From positions 1 through 20,295 of the forward strand of contig UQUD01000032.1 in NCBI GenBank assembly GCA_900544225.1: a stretch of 20,295 bases of DNA, read 5' to 3'. Of this stretch, positions 1 to 6,442 are shown one piece after another. Origin of the DNA: an uncultured Collinsella sp. Its GTDB lineage: Bacteria; Actinomycetota; Coriobacteriia; Coriobacteriales; Coriobacteriaceae. The notes under the pieces are model-generated. The model saw only the letters and a program-made list of their open reading frames with translations, did no database searches and had not been told where the DNA came from. Numbering within the stretch: position 1 is the first letter of the stretch; every line of letters begins with the position of its first letter. Both the position numbers and the translations under genes were made by a program.

Positions 1-1
1 C

Positions 2-436
2 CCTGCGCCCGCTGTCGAGCAGACCACCGCTTCCGTCGAGACGACCGCTGCCGCCGCCGGCAGCGAGCCTGTCGCCGATCAGCCCGAGCCCGCTGCCGAT
101 GCATCCGCCAAGAAGGATGTCGACGGCCTGAAGGTCCTCGTCCTGTGCGCCGGCGCCGGCACCTCTGCCATGCTTGCCAATGCCATCAAGGAAGGTGCCG
201 CGCAGACCGGAGAGAACATCGCTTCCTCCGCAGGCGCCTATGGCCAGCACACTGCCATCATGGATCAGTACGATGTCATCGTGCTCGCCCCGCAGGTTCG
301 TAGCTACTACAACGACATGAAGGCCGACACCGATCGTCTGGGCATTAAGCTGCTCGCTCCCCGCGGCAAGGAATATATCGACCTTACTCGCGACCCCGCT
401 GGCGCCATCAAGTGGCTCCGCGAGAACCTCGACTAG
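2..436 (+). CDS. lacE: Lactose/cellobiose-family PTS permease, C-terminal IIB domain (5' end outside window)
   Basis: The reading frame is open from the window edge to a TAG at 434-436, so only the last 144 codons are present. The first ~40 residues are an Ala/Pro/Glu-rich linker, as found between the IIC and IIB domains of fused lac-family permeases. The IIB domain follows, with the active-site loop VLVLCAGAGTSAML; its Cys (codon 155-ish bp) is the residue that takes phosphate from IIA and passes it to the incoming sugar. The membrane IIC part would lie upstream. The next gene, 75 bp downstream on the same strand, is lacG, which hydrolyses the 6-phosphate product, so lactose is the likely substrate. 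Cellobiose-type specificity cannot be excluded from the IIB domain alone. Confidence 0.85.
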   Translation, partial: PAPAVEQTTASVETTAAAAGSEPVADQPEPAADASAKKDVDGLKVLVLCAGAGTSAMLANAIKEGAAQTGENIASSAGAYGQHTAIMDQYDVIVLAPQVRSYYNDMKADTDRLGIKLLAPRGKEYIDLTRDPAGAIKWLRENLD

Positions 437-450
437 TTCCTCCCTCTGTT

Positions 451-477
451 GGTGCCCGGATCCCCAGTTCGGGCACC
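451..477 (+). other. Intercistronic hairpin between lacE and lacG
   Basis: GGTGCCCG (451-458) pairs perfectly with CGGGCACC (470-477) across an 11-nt loop. No T-run follows, so it is unlikely to be a strong terminator. In the lacE-lacG transcript it could act as an attenuating or mRNA-protecting stem. That role is inferred. Confidence 0.5.
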
Positions 478-511
478 TCTCCCTATTCGTATCCCACAGA
501 AAGGATGACTC

Positions 512-1933
512 ATGACCAACCCCATGCAGTTCCCCGACGGCTTTGTGTTTGGCGGCGCCACCGCCGCTTACCAGGTTGAGGGCGAGACCCGCACGCACGG
601 CAAGGGCAAAGTGCCCTGGGACGATTTCCTGGCTGCTCAGGGTCGCTTCTCCCCCGACCCCGCAAGCGATTTCTACAACAAGTACCCGGTCGATATTGAC
701 CTGTGCCAGCGCTTCGGCATTAACGGCATTCGTGTCTCCATCGCTTGGAGCCGTATCTTCCCCAGTGGCACCGGCGAGATTAACCCCGAAGGCGTTGCCT
801 TCTATCACGAGCTTTTCGCCACCTGCAACAAAGCCGGCGTTATCCCCTATGTCACGCTCGATCACTTTGATACGCCCGAGGCCTTTTACCAGAACGGCGA
901 TGAGGGTTTCCTGACGCGCACGACGATCGACGCCTTTGTCGAGTACGCCAAGTTCTGCTTTGCCGAGTTCACCGAGGTCAAGCACTGGTTTACCTTTAAC
1001 GAGATCCCTGCAACTGCCGAGGGCAGCTTTATCGTTGGCAACTGGCCGCACGGCGAGAAGTATCGCCTGGACAAGGCCTTCCAGCTCATGCACAACATGA
1101 TGGTGGCCCATGCCAAGGCTGTCGTCGCCTTCCATGAGGGCGGCTTTGAGGGCGAGATCGGCATTGTCCAGAACCTGGAGCCCAAGTATCCCCTCGACCC
1201 CAACAGCGCCGCCGACTGCGAGGCAGCTCGCATGGCCGACGTCATCAACAACCGCTGGGTGCTCGACGCCACCTTCCGCGGCCACTATGCAGCCGACACC
1301 ATGGAGACTGCGACCAAGCTGGCCCATATCGCCGGCGGCGAGCTCGACGTCCGCGACGAGGACATCGCCGCGCTGACCGCCGCGCTCCCCTATAACGATT
1401 GCCTGGGCGTCAACACCTACAAGTGCCAGTTCCTGCGTGCCGCCGAAGGCGAAAACGACATCAACCACAATGGCACCGGCGACAAGGGCTCCTCGCGCTG
1501 GTTCCTCAAGGGCGTTGGCGAGGCATGCGTGCGCGAAGGCGTACCCACCACCGATTGGGACTGGATCATCTATCCCGAGGGCCTGTACGACCTGCTGCTG
1601 CGTATTAAGAACGATTACCCCAACTACAAGAAGATCTACATCACCGAGAACGGCATGGGCTATAAGGACGACTTCGAGGACGGCTTTATCGACGACGCCC
1701 CTCGCATCGACTACATGCGTCAGCATCTCGCATGGGTCCTCAAGGCAATCGACGGCGGCGTAAACGTCGACGGTTACTTTGTGTGGTCGCTGCAGGACCA
1801 GTTCTCCTGGACCAACGGCTATAACAAACGTTACGGCCTGTTCTACATCGACTTCGAGACCCAGAAGCGCTATCCCAAGGCGAGCGCGTACTGGTACAAG
1901 AACGTCGCGGAGACCGGCCTGCTCATGGCCTAG
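512..1933 (+). CDS. lacG: 6-phospho-beta-galactosidase, GH1 family
   Basis: Cytoplasmic enzyme that cleaves lactose-6-phosphate (made by the lac PTS) to glucose and galactose-6-phosphate. At 473 aa it is the usual GH1 length. The acid/base Glu is E164 in TFNEIP and the nucleophile is E379 in YITENGMG. The phosphate-binding signature SWTNGYNKRYG is present (S432, K439, Y441, matching S428/K435/Y437 of the lactococcal enzyme as I recall it). The Trp at 433 after that Ser is typical of phospho-galactosidases rather than phospho-glucosidases. Long stretches resemble lactococcal LacG (for example DWDWIIYPEGLYD and NDYPNYKKIYITENG). The start is set by AGAAAGGA about 8 nt before ATG at 512. It follows lacE in one apparent operon and ends at its own terminator. 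Confidence 0.93.
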   Translation: MTNPMQFPDGFVFGGATAAYQVEGETRTHGKGKVPWDDFLAAQGRFSPDPASDFYNKYPVDIDLCQRFGINGIRVSIAWSRIFPSGTGEINPEGVAFYHELFATCNKAGVIPYVTLDHFDTPEAFYQNGDEGFLTRTTIDAFVEYAKFCFAEFTEVKHWFTFNEIPATAEGSFIVGNWPHGEKYRLDKAFQLMHNMMVAHAKAVVAFHEGGFEGEIGIVQNLEPKYPLDPNSAADCEAARMADVINNRWVLDATFRGHYAADTMETATKLAHIAGGELDVRDEDIAALTAALPYNDCLGVNTYKCQFLRAAEGENDINHNGTGDKGSSRWFLKGVGEACVREGVPTTDWDWIIYPEGLYDLLLRIKNDYPNYKKIYITENGMGYKDDFEDGFIDDAPRIDYMRQHLAWVLKAIDGGVNVDGYFVWSLQDQFSWTNGYNKRYGLFYIDFETQKRYPKASAYWYKNVAETGLLMA

Positions 1934-1955
1934 TTTCCGCCACATACCCCCTGTC

Positions 1956-2004
1956 GGCCGCATGAGAATCCCTCCACGGGTTCGCATGCGGCCTTTTTGT
2001 TTTT
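1956..2004 (+). terminator. Rho-independent terminator after lacG
   Basis: GGCCGCATG (1956-1964) pairs with CATGCGGCC (1985-1993), followed by TTTTTGTTTTT (1994-2004). It lies 23 bp after the lacG stop. Confidence 0.85.
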
Positions 2005-2027
2005 GGTGGGCCCGAGCAGGCCGTTCG

Positions 2028-2324
2028 TCTCAATCTGTAACATCTAGCAGGGATTTTCGGCCCCAATTGTTACAAATTGAGATGAACGGAGGCACCCGGT
2101 TCGAAATATCTAGATCTGTAACATCTGACTCGCTTTTGGCCGTCTAACTGTTACAGATCGAGATAAAGACGATGGCTGGGTAGACAAAATCTCGATCTGT
2201 AACACCTAGTCAAGTTTTTGGGTCCTAGCTGTTACAGATCGAGACAAACGGAATAGGCCGGGCCAAAAATCTCAATCTGTAACATCTGGTTGGCGATTTC
2301 ACCCCTACCTGTTACAGGTTGAGA
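2028..2324. repeat. Array of four 80-81 bp tandem units, each an inverted repeat with 15-nt arms and a 25-nt centre
   Basis: Eight copies of one 15-mer alternate in orientation: forward at 2028-2042, 2109-2123, 2190-2204 and 2270-2284; reverse at 2068-2082, 2149-2163, 2230-2244 and 2310-2324. The consensus is TCTCRATCTGTAACA, and TGTAACA is invariant in all eight. The inner gap is exactly 25 nt in all four units. Gaps between units are 26, 26 and 25 nt, so unit starts are 81, 81 and 80 bp apart. The arms could be protein-binding half-sites or stems of tandem RNA hairpins. There is no coding signal. The block lies between the lacG terminator and the 3' end of lacR, which points toward it. Confidence 0.9.
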
Positions 2325-2349
2325 CAATTTGATAGTGGAGTCCTCATTT

Positions 2350-2378
2350 GCGCGTCATATCGCGTAGCGCTGACGCGC
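2350..2378. repeat. Small perfect inverted repeat
   Basis: GCGCGTCA (2350-2357) and TGACGCGC (2371-2378) form an 8-bp perfect stem with a 13-nt loop in the intergenic stretch after the repeat array. No T-run follows on either strand. Function unknown. Confidence 0.45.
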
Positions 2379-2396
2379 TGATTCCCCACAATGACA

Positions 2397-2453
2397 GGAG
2401 GCAAAAGTCCTCCCACAGCGTTTGCTGGCAATCCTGCAGCGTTAGCTAGCAAA
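2397..2453 (-). terminator. Possible 3' hairpins of the lacR transcript
   Basis: Two inverted repeats lie at the end of lacR: TTTGCTGGC (2421-2429) against GCTAGCAAA (2445-2453, overlapping the stop codon), and GGAGG/CCTCC near 2397-2413 with a short loop. Read on the minus strand they would fold at the transcript end, but there is no clean T-tract, so this is a weak terminator call. Confidence 0.3.
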
Positions 2454-3210
2454 TGACCTGCGTGTGCTCCTCGATGGCGGCGCGATTCTCGGCAGCGATA
2501 CCCGGCTCGCACACCACGGCGTCCAAGCTGTCCAGGCGGCAGAAGGTGTAGAAGTCGCGCTTACCAATTTTGCTGGAATCGGCAATCAAGTAGCGCGAGT
2601 CTGCCTTGCTAAAGGCGAGCTGCTGGATACGGCCCTCGTCCATGTTGGACGTAGATACGTCGCCATCCAGAATGCCGTTGGCACCGATAAACGCCGCGTC
2701 GATGCCCAGCGCACGCAGGGTATCCTCGGCCGTTGGCCCCACAAAAGCGGCGGTGCGGCGACGGTACATACCACCCACGAGGCACAGGTCACAGTCCTCG
2801 CGCGCCTCGAGCAGGTTAAACACCGAGAGCGAATTGGTCACAATGCGCAGGCGAAACGCCGGCAGCATCGAGACCATCTGCTCAACCGTGGTGCCCGTAC
2901 CCAAAAAGATGGTCGAGCCTTCCTCGATAAGCTCCACAGCGCGGCGCGCGATCTGCAGCTTTTCCTCGGCATGCTTAGTGCGCTTTTCGCTGTGAGAATA
3001 CTCATGGCGCAACATAGCGTGTGGACGGCCCTGCGCACTACGGGCGCCGCCGTGCACGCGTTCGATCTCGCCCAGGCTCGCAAGTTCCTCAAGGTCGCGA
3101 CGGATCGTCATGTCCGAGACGCCCAGTGCATCCGAAATCTCCTTGACCGAGACCGTTCCCTGTTCCTCGAGCAGCTGCCGAACCTTATCCTGTCGCTCTG
3201 CCTTAATCAC
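2446..3210 (-). CDS. lacR: DeoR-family transcriptional regulator, LacR-like repressor
   Basis: DNA-binding repressor of the DeoR/GlpR/LacR group. The N-terminal helix-turn-helix (about residues 6-58) contains VKEISDALGVSDMTIRRDL, followed by the usual HGGA junction. The C-terminal sugar-phosphate sensor domain carries GTGTT, VTNSLSVF and VGGMYR. The sequence runs parallel to lactococcal LacR, which responds to tagatose-6-phosphate. I start it at the GTG at 3210 (254 aa, VIKAERQDK, the family's normal beginning), with CGAGGA 6 nt upstream. A GTG 7 codons earlier at 3231 also keeps the frame but lacks a good ribosome site. It is divergent from galM and convergent with lacEG. Control of those genes is inferred from position. 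Confidence 0.85.
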   Translation of the reverse strand: MIKAERQDKVRQLLEEQGTVSVKEISDALGVSDMTIRRDLEELASLGEIERVHGGARSAQGRPHAMLRHEYSHSEKRTKHAEEKLQIARRAVELIEEGSTIFLGTGTTVEQMVSMLPAFRLRIVTNSLSVFNLLEAREDCDLCLVGGMYRRRTAAFVGPTAEDTLRALGIDAAFIGANGILDGDVSTSNMDEGRIQQLAFSKADSRYLIADSSKIGKRDFYTFCRLDSLDAVVCEPGIAAENRAAIEEHTQVIC

Positions 3211-3415
3211 GATGAGTCCTCGCTGTTCCACGCTCGCGTCAATTCAAACAGTAACGAACAAATTGTATCAGACCCGTGCGCGTCAAAAATGAACACCCGC
3301 ACAGCTCCAATCATCACTTTTTTGAGAAAAATACCCCCTGCTTTAGTGGGGTGTAGTGATAATCTCACCTGTTCGCGCTACAGTTTGTCCGAAATACCTC
3401 GATGTTAGGAACCAA
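3211..3415. promoter_or_regulatory. Divergent lacR/galM control region
   Basis: This is a 205-bp AT-richer gap between divergent starts. On the minus strand it holds TGTTCG and TGTTTG in direct orientation 12 bp apart (within 3244-3262), like the TTCG-bearing operators of DeoR-family proteins, and a TACAAT box (3262-3267) that could be the lacR -10. Closer to galM are nested inverted repeats ATCACT (3313-3318)/AGTGAT (3355-3360) around ACCCC (3333-3337)/GGGGT (3348-3352). Which of these LacR binds cannot be told from sequence alone. Confidence 0.45.
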
Positions 3416-4468
3416 ATGATCACTTCCGAGCTTTTCGGCACCGCGCCGTGCGGCACCTCCGTTCATCGTTATACCCTCAACGGGCCCGAGATCTGCGTTC
3501 GCATTATGGACTATGGCGCCACCGTGCTGGGTATCGATGTGCCCGATATTCCCGGCAACGTGCGCGATGTGGTACTGGGCTTCGATAAGCTCGAGGATTA
3601 CTCTGACAACCCCGCCTGCTTTGGCGCGACCATCGGCCCCGTGGCAAACCGCACCGCGGGCGCCACGATCACCATCGACGGCACGGACTGGCACATGCCG
3701 GCCAACGAAGGCGTCAACAACCTGCACAGCGATCTTGAGCATGGTCTGCACAAGCGCGTATGGGACGTTGAGCTCGACGAGACTCACAACGCCGTGCGCA
3801 TGACCACCTCGCTTAAGGATGGCGAGCTGGGCCTGCCCGGCAACCGCACCTTTACGGCCGTGTTTACCGTTACACGCACCGGTGTCTTCCGTATCGAGTA
3901 TGGTTGCGAGAGCGACCGTGCCACCTACGTGTCCATGACCAACCACACGTACTTTAACCTTGCCGGCCATAACGCCGGCATGGACTGTGAGCACTTCTTT
4001 ATCGCCAACGCTGCCCACTACTTGCCCATTAACGAGCAGAACATCCCCACCGGCGAAATCGCTCCGGTCGAGGGAACACCGTTTGACTTTCGCGAGCTGC
4101 GCCCCGTCGCACCCGGCATGGAGGCCGACGACCCGCAGATTAAGCAGGCCCGTGGCTACGATCACTGCCTGTGCATCGATGGCTATCAGTACGGCCGCAA
4201 CCTGCGTCGCGCCCTACATGTCGAGGAGATGTGGACCGGTCGTGAGCTGGACTACTACACCACCGCCCCGGGCGTGCAACTCTACACCGGCAACTGGCTG
4301 GGCGACGAGCACGCCAAGGACGATGCCAACTATGGTTGGGGCGCCGGCTTTGCCCTCGAGGCCGAGATGTACCCCGACACGCCGCACCAGCCGCTGTTCC
4401 CGCAGGGCATTGTGGGCCCGGGTCATCCCTACAGTAATGTGATCGAGTACCACTTTATGAGGCACTAA
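3416..4468 (+). CDS. galM: Aldose 1-epimerase (galactose mutarotase)
   Basis: Interconverts alpha and beta anomers of galactose or related sugars in the cytoplasm. The 350-aa product has the GalM residues in order: N78-R79 (ANRTAG), H104 (NNLHSD), catalytic acid H177 (TNHTYFNLAGH), D249 (GYDHCL) and the catalytic base E315 (ALEAEMYPDTPHQP). I start at ATG 3416 because AGGA lies 6 nt upstream (GTTAGGAACCAA) and the protein then begins as family members do. The frame is open for 20 codons further up, but that would extend into the regulatory region. It is divergent from lacR and followed by a strong terminator, so it is probably a single-gene unit. Confidence 0.9.
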   Translation: MITSELFGTAPCGTSVHRYTLNGPEICVRIMDYGATVLGIDVPDIPGNVRDVVLGFDKLEDYSDNPACFGATIGPVANRTAGATITIDGTDWHMPANEGVNNLHSDLEHGLHKRVWDVELDETHNAVRMTTSLKDGELGLPGNRTFTAVFTVTRTGVFRIEYGCESDRATYVSMTNHTYFNLAGHNAGMDCEHFFIANAAHYLPINEQNIPTGEIAPVEGTPFDFRELRPVAPGMEADDPQIKQARGYDHCLCIDGYQYGRNLRRALHVEEMWTGRELDYYTTAPGVQLYTGNWLGDEHAKDDANYGWGAGFALEAEMYPDTPHQPLFPQGIVGPGHPYSNVIEYHFMRH

Positions 4469-4492
4469 GCCCATAACACAACATATCGCACA

Positions 4493-4530
4493 GCAGCGCC
4501 CGCCGGCACACCGCCGACGGGCGCTGCTTC
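4493..4530 (+). terminator. Terminator after galM
   Basis: GCAGCGCCCG (4493-4502) and CGGGCGCTGC (4518-4527) form a perfect 10-bp stem 24 bp after the galM stop. The T-tail is short and broken (TTCATG), so termination may be partial. Confidence 0.65.
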
Positions 4531-4574
4531 ATGCCTAAATCCTTCTTTTCGATGCCACCGAATTGGTGACATAA

Positions 4575-4728
4575 CAAAACTATGCCGAATTACTACGATG
4601 AACCCACTATGTCCGACCACGCGCTGGTTTATAAAAAATTAGCAGCTCGTTTACCTGCGGTTTTATTCTCTGCAAATTTGGCATGCTCGGCGATAAGCAA
4701 TTCATCGTAGAAAACCGGCATAGTTTTG
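4575..4728. mobile_element. MITE-like element: 154 bp with 28-bp terminal inverted repeats
   Basis: The 28 bp at 4575-4602 match the reverse complement of 4701-4728 at 25 of 28 positions. Outer part CAAAACTATGCCG and inner part TACGATGAA are perfect; three mismatches lie between them. The 98-bp interior is AT-rich and has no convincing gene. Short length, inverted ends and no transposase fit a miniature non-autonomous element. I see no clear target-site duplication next to the ends, so a structured intergenic repeat is an alternative. It lies between the galM terminator and the 3' end of the orphan EIIB gene. Confidence 0.55.
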
Positions 4729-4793
4729 GCGGACAGCGCCACACAGATCCCCTACGAAGGCAAAATGATCCGTTTTCCTCCGTCCCCAAGGGA

Positions 4794-5276
4794 TCAGTTG
4801 AACAGATTGCCGATGGGATCGGGGGCGGAACTGGGGAGATAGCGGATTTCTAGCTCTATACCGAGCTTTTGCAACTCTTTGAAGGCGGCGATGTCTGTAT
4901 CGCCTACGGCAACGGCAGGCGTTGCAGAGCGCTTGCCCTCCCCCGCCCGCATATGGCCGATACTAATCTTGGTTATTGGCACACCGCCCTTAACCAGCGC
5001 GAGCGCATCGGAGGGTGAGGCCACCATGATCAGAATCAATTGGCGAGGCGTTGCGGTATGAATGACGTCGATGGTCCTTTGCACCGAGAAAAACCGCGTC
5101 CAAACGCCTTCTGGCGCCGCCACCCTCATGGGTGCCCATTGGCGCGAATCTGCCGCGATCTCATCGTTGACGATTAGGACAAGGTTGGAACCCACGGCTT
5201 CGTTCCACAGCTCAACGTCTTGTCCGTAAATGAAACGGTCATCGATACGCGTGAGAAGGATCTTGGGTTGAGCCAT
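4794..5276 (-). CDS. Orphan mannose-family PTS EIIB-like protein lacking the phospho-histidine
   Basis: This 160-aa protein aligns without gaps to the intact EIIB at 14584-15066, with about 88 of 160 identities by my own count (ITKISIGHM and AAFKELQKLGIELEIR are shared regions). In mannose-family EIIB the phosphate acceptor is the His in RIDxRxxHGQ. Here it reads RIDDRFIYGQD, with Tyr at position 17, so normal sugar phosphorylation should not work. No EIIA, EIIC or EIID gene adjoins it. The frame is otherwise intact, which argues for a retained regulatory or binding role rather than simple decay. I use ATG 5276, which matches the paralog's start; an in-frame ATG 9 codons upstream (5303) is possible. 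The ribosome site is poor (AATGGGGC). Confidence 0.8.
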   Translation of the reverse strand: MAQPKILLTRIDDRFIYGQDVELWNEAVGSNLVLIVNDEIAADSRQWAPMRVAAPEGVWTRFFSVQRTIDVIHTATPRQLILIMVASPSDALALVKGGVPITKISIGHMRAGEGKRSATPAVAVGDTDIAAFKELQKLGIELEIRYLPSSAPDPIGNLFN

Positions 5277-5415
5277 GGCTGCCCCATTCTGTTTGAGACC
5301 CATACGAGCGGGACGTCGACCACCAACTCAACAGCTGGTCAAGCGCCAGATGGACGCCGCAGACATCGCGCCTCTAATATTAGTGCATTTAAAGTGAGAA
5401 AAGCCATCAGAACCC

Positions 5416-5444
5416 TTGCGCGGATGTGCGATGTCCCGTATCAT
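5416..5444 (+). promoter_or_regulatory. Promoter of tRNA-Thr
   Basis: TTGCGC (5416-5421), a 17-bp spacer and TATCAT (5439-5444) end 39 bp before the tRNA 5' end. Spacing is ideal for the main sigma factor. Confidence 0.6.
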
Positions 5445-5483
5445 AGACAGCCGTTGACGCCTCAGTTGCGTCACCACATGGCC

Positions 5484-5559
5484 GCCAGCGTAGCTCAGTT
5501 GGTAGAGCACCGCTCTCGTAAAGCGGGGGTCACCGGTTCGAGCCCGGTCGCTGGCTCCA
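5484..5559 (+). tRNA. tRNA-Thr (anticodon CGT)
   Basis: A complete cloverleaf can be drawn by hand. Acceptor GCCAGCG pairs with CGCTGGC, D stem GCTC with GAGC, anticodon stem CCGCT (5510-5514) with AGCGG (5522-5526), and T stem ACCGG with CCGGT around TTCGAGC. The anticodon loop CTCGTAA gives CGT at 5517-5519, which reads the Thr codon ACG. CCA is encoded at 5557-5559. It has its own promoter and terminator. Confidence 0.95.
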
Positions 5560-5570
5560 TTGCACAAGAT

Positions 5571-5593
5571 AGCCGCCTTCGGGCGGCTTTTTT
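5571..5593 (+). terminator. Terminator after tRNA-Thr
   Basis: AGCCGCC, loop TTCG, GGCGGCT, then a run of T to 5593. Perfect stem with the very stable TTCG loop. Confidence 0.9.
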
Positions 5594-5656
5594 GTTGCCG
5601 ATTTTGAGTGCGTGCGTGCCAATCCACGTATCGTAACGGCCTCAACCCCCCTACTC

Positions 5657-5711
5657 AAAAACAGAAAGCCCCGCCAACCGCAATCCCCAAAGGAACCGCG
5701 ATCAGCGGGGC
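5657..5711 (-). terminator. Terminator of the lacX-lacC-yhcH unit
   Basis: On the minus strand GCCCCGC (5711-5705) pairs with GCGGGGC (5674-5668), followed by TTTCTGTTTTT (5667-5657). It lies 60 bp downstream of the yhcH stop. Confidence 0.7.
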
Positions 5712-5771
5712 CCAAGCGCATTCCTCCAAGGGATAACGCTCGCAAAACGAACAGCTCAGCCGAGCGGCTCG

Positions 5772-6245
5772 TTACTCCTCCCAGTAAGCGTCTGCAAGCA
5801 GCTTAAAGCAGATCTTCTTGACCGGCTGCGCGCCATCGCCCGGGAACTCGAGCGTGGGCATGTGAGGCTCGCCGGCAACAAACAGCGCAAACTTGTCGTC
5901 AGCAAGATCGCCGGCGATCGAGGCGTCGGAATCGACCAAATCGTAGTCGTCCTTCTCGTCAAACTCCTGAACCAGCGTCAGGCTGCCCGTGGCAACCTTA
6001 AAGGCCTCGCGACCCTCGACGTCGATCTGCAGGTCGTGATAGCGCTGATGCGTCTCGTAGTGGGCCTCGGCTTCGGGACGCGTCGTGGGAGCCATGACGT
6101 TCGCAAAGACCTTGTCGCCCAGAATCGAATGGCTGCCGACCTCGAGCTTCGCCGGATCGTTCTCCTCGAGCCAGTCGATCAGCACGTCGAGGCCCTTGAG
6201 CATTCCACGGTACTCCTCGATATCGCCCAATGCACCGTAAATCAT
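5772..6245 (-). CDS. YhcH/YjgK/YiaL family protein (DUF386, cupin-like)
   Basis: A 157-aa soluble protein of the YhcH/EbgC-like family, typically 150-155 aa. Family signatures visible are HYETHQRYHDLQ in the middle (about residues 62-73) and FVAGEPHMP near the C-terminus (about 122-130), whose His and Glu residues bind metal in this fold. Members are often encoded in sialic-acid, amino-sugar and galactoside clusters and are proposed to help open or epimerise sugar rings. The exact reaction is not settled. The start is supported by GAGGGG 7 nt upstream of ATG 6245. It is the last gene of the minus-strand unit with lacX and lacC. Confidence 0.85.
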   Translation of the reverse strand: MIYGALGDIEEYRGMLKGLDVLIDWLEENDPAKLEVGSHSILGDKVFANVMAPTTRPEAEAHYETHQRYHDLQIDVEGREAFKVATGSLTLVQEFDEKDDYDLVDSDASIAGDLADDKFALFVAGEPHMPTLEFPGDGAQPVKKICFKLLADAYWEE

Positions 6246-6277
6246 CTAAATCCCCTCTCGGATCGTTTCTTTGGCGG

Positions 6278-6415
6278 CTACTCGGCAAACGCATTACCGA
6301 CGCTGTTGCCACCCACATGCGTCTCGACCAGGGTAAGGTCGGGATTGAACACGACAGTGTCGGCGTCGCGCCCCGGCATAATGCTACTGCACTTGTCGTC
6401 GACATGAGCTGGCAA
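6278..6415 (-). pseudogene. C-terminal remnant of a second nagA
   Basis: Translated on the minus strand, the codons up to a TAG at 6278-6280 match the last 43 residues of the full NagA at 9136-10305 in 33 places with no gap (shared SIMPGRDAD, LTLVET, SVGNAF). No N-terminal or catalytic part exists: homology stops near 6410 and the lacC stop is at 6443-6445. The fragment has no start codon or ribosome site of its own. It looks like what is left of a diverged nagA that once stood between lacC and yhcH. At 77% identity it is not a recent copy of the intact gene. Confidence 0.8.
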
Positions 6416-6442
6416 CCGATGCCGGGGCAGACGCCCAAGCTC

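Noticed and set aside
2028..2324. CRISPR array
   Set aside because: The repeats alternate in orientation, are only 15 nt, and the intervening sequences are related to one another. No cas genes are near.
3365..4165. 266-codon minus-strand ORF
   Set aside because: Antisense to galM; its composition is that of a shadow frame.
4607..4789. 60-codon minus-strand ORF
   Set aside because: It lies across the MITE-like element, with unusual composition and no support for translation.
5484..5559. tRNA-Thr as an integration site
   Set aside because: I found no repeated tRNA 3' end, integrase or phage gene in the window.
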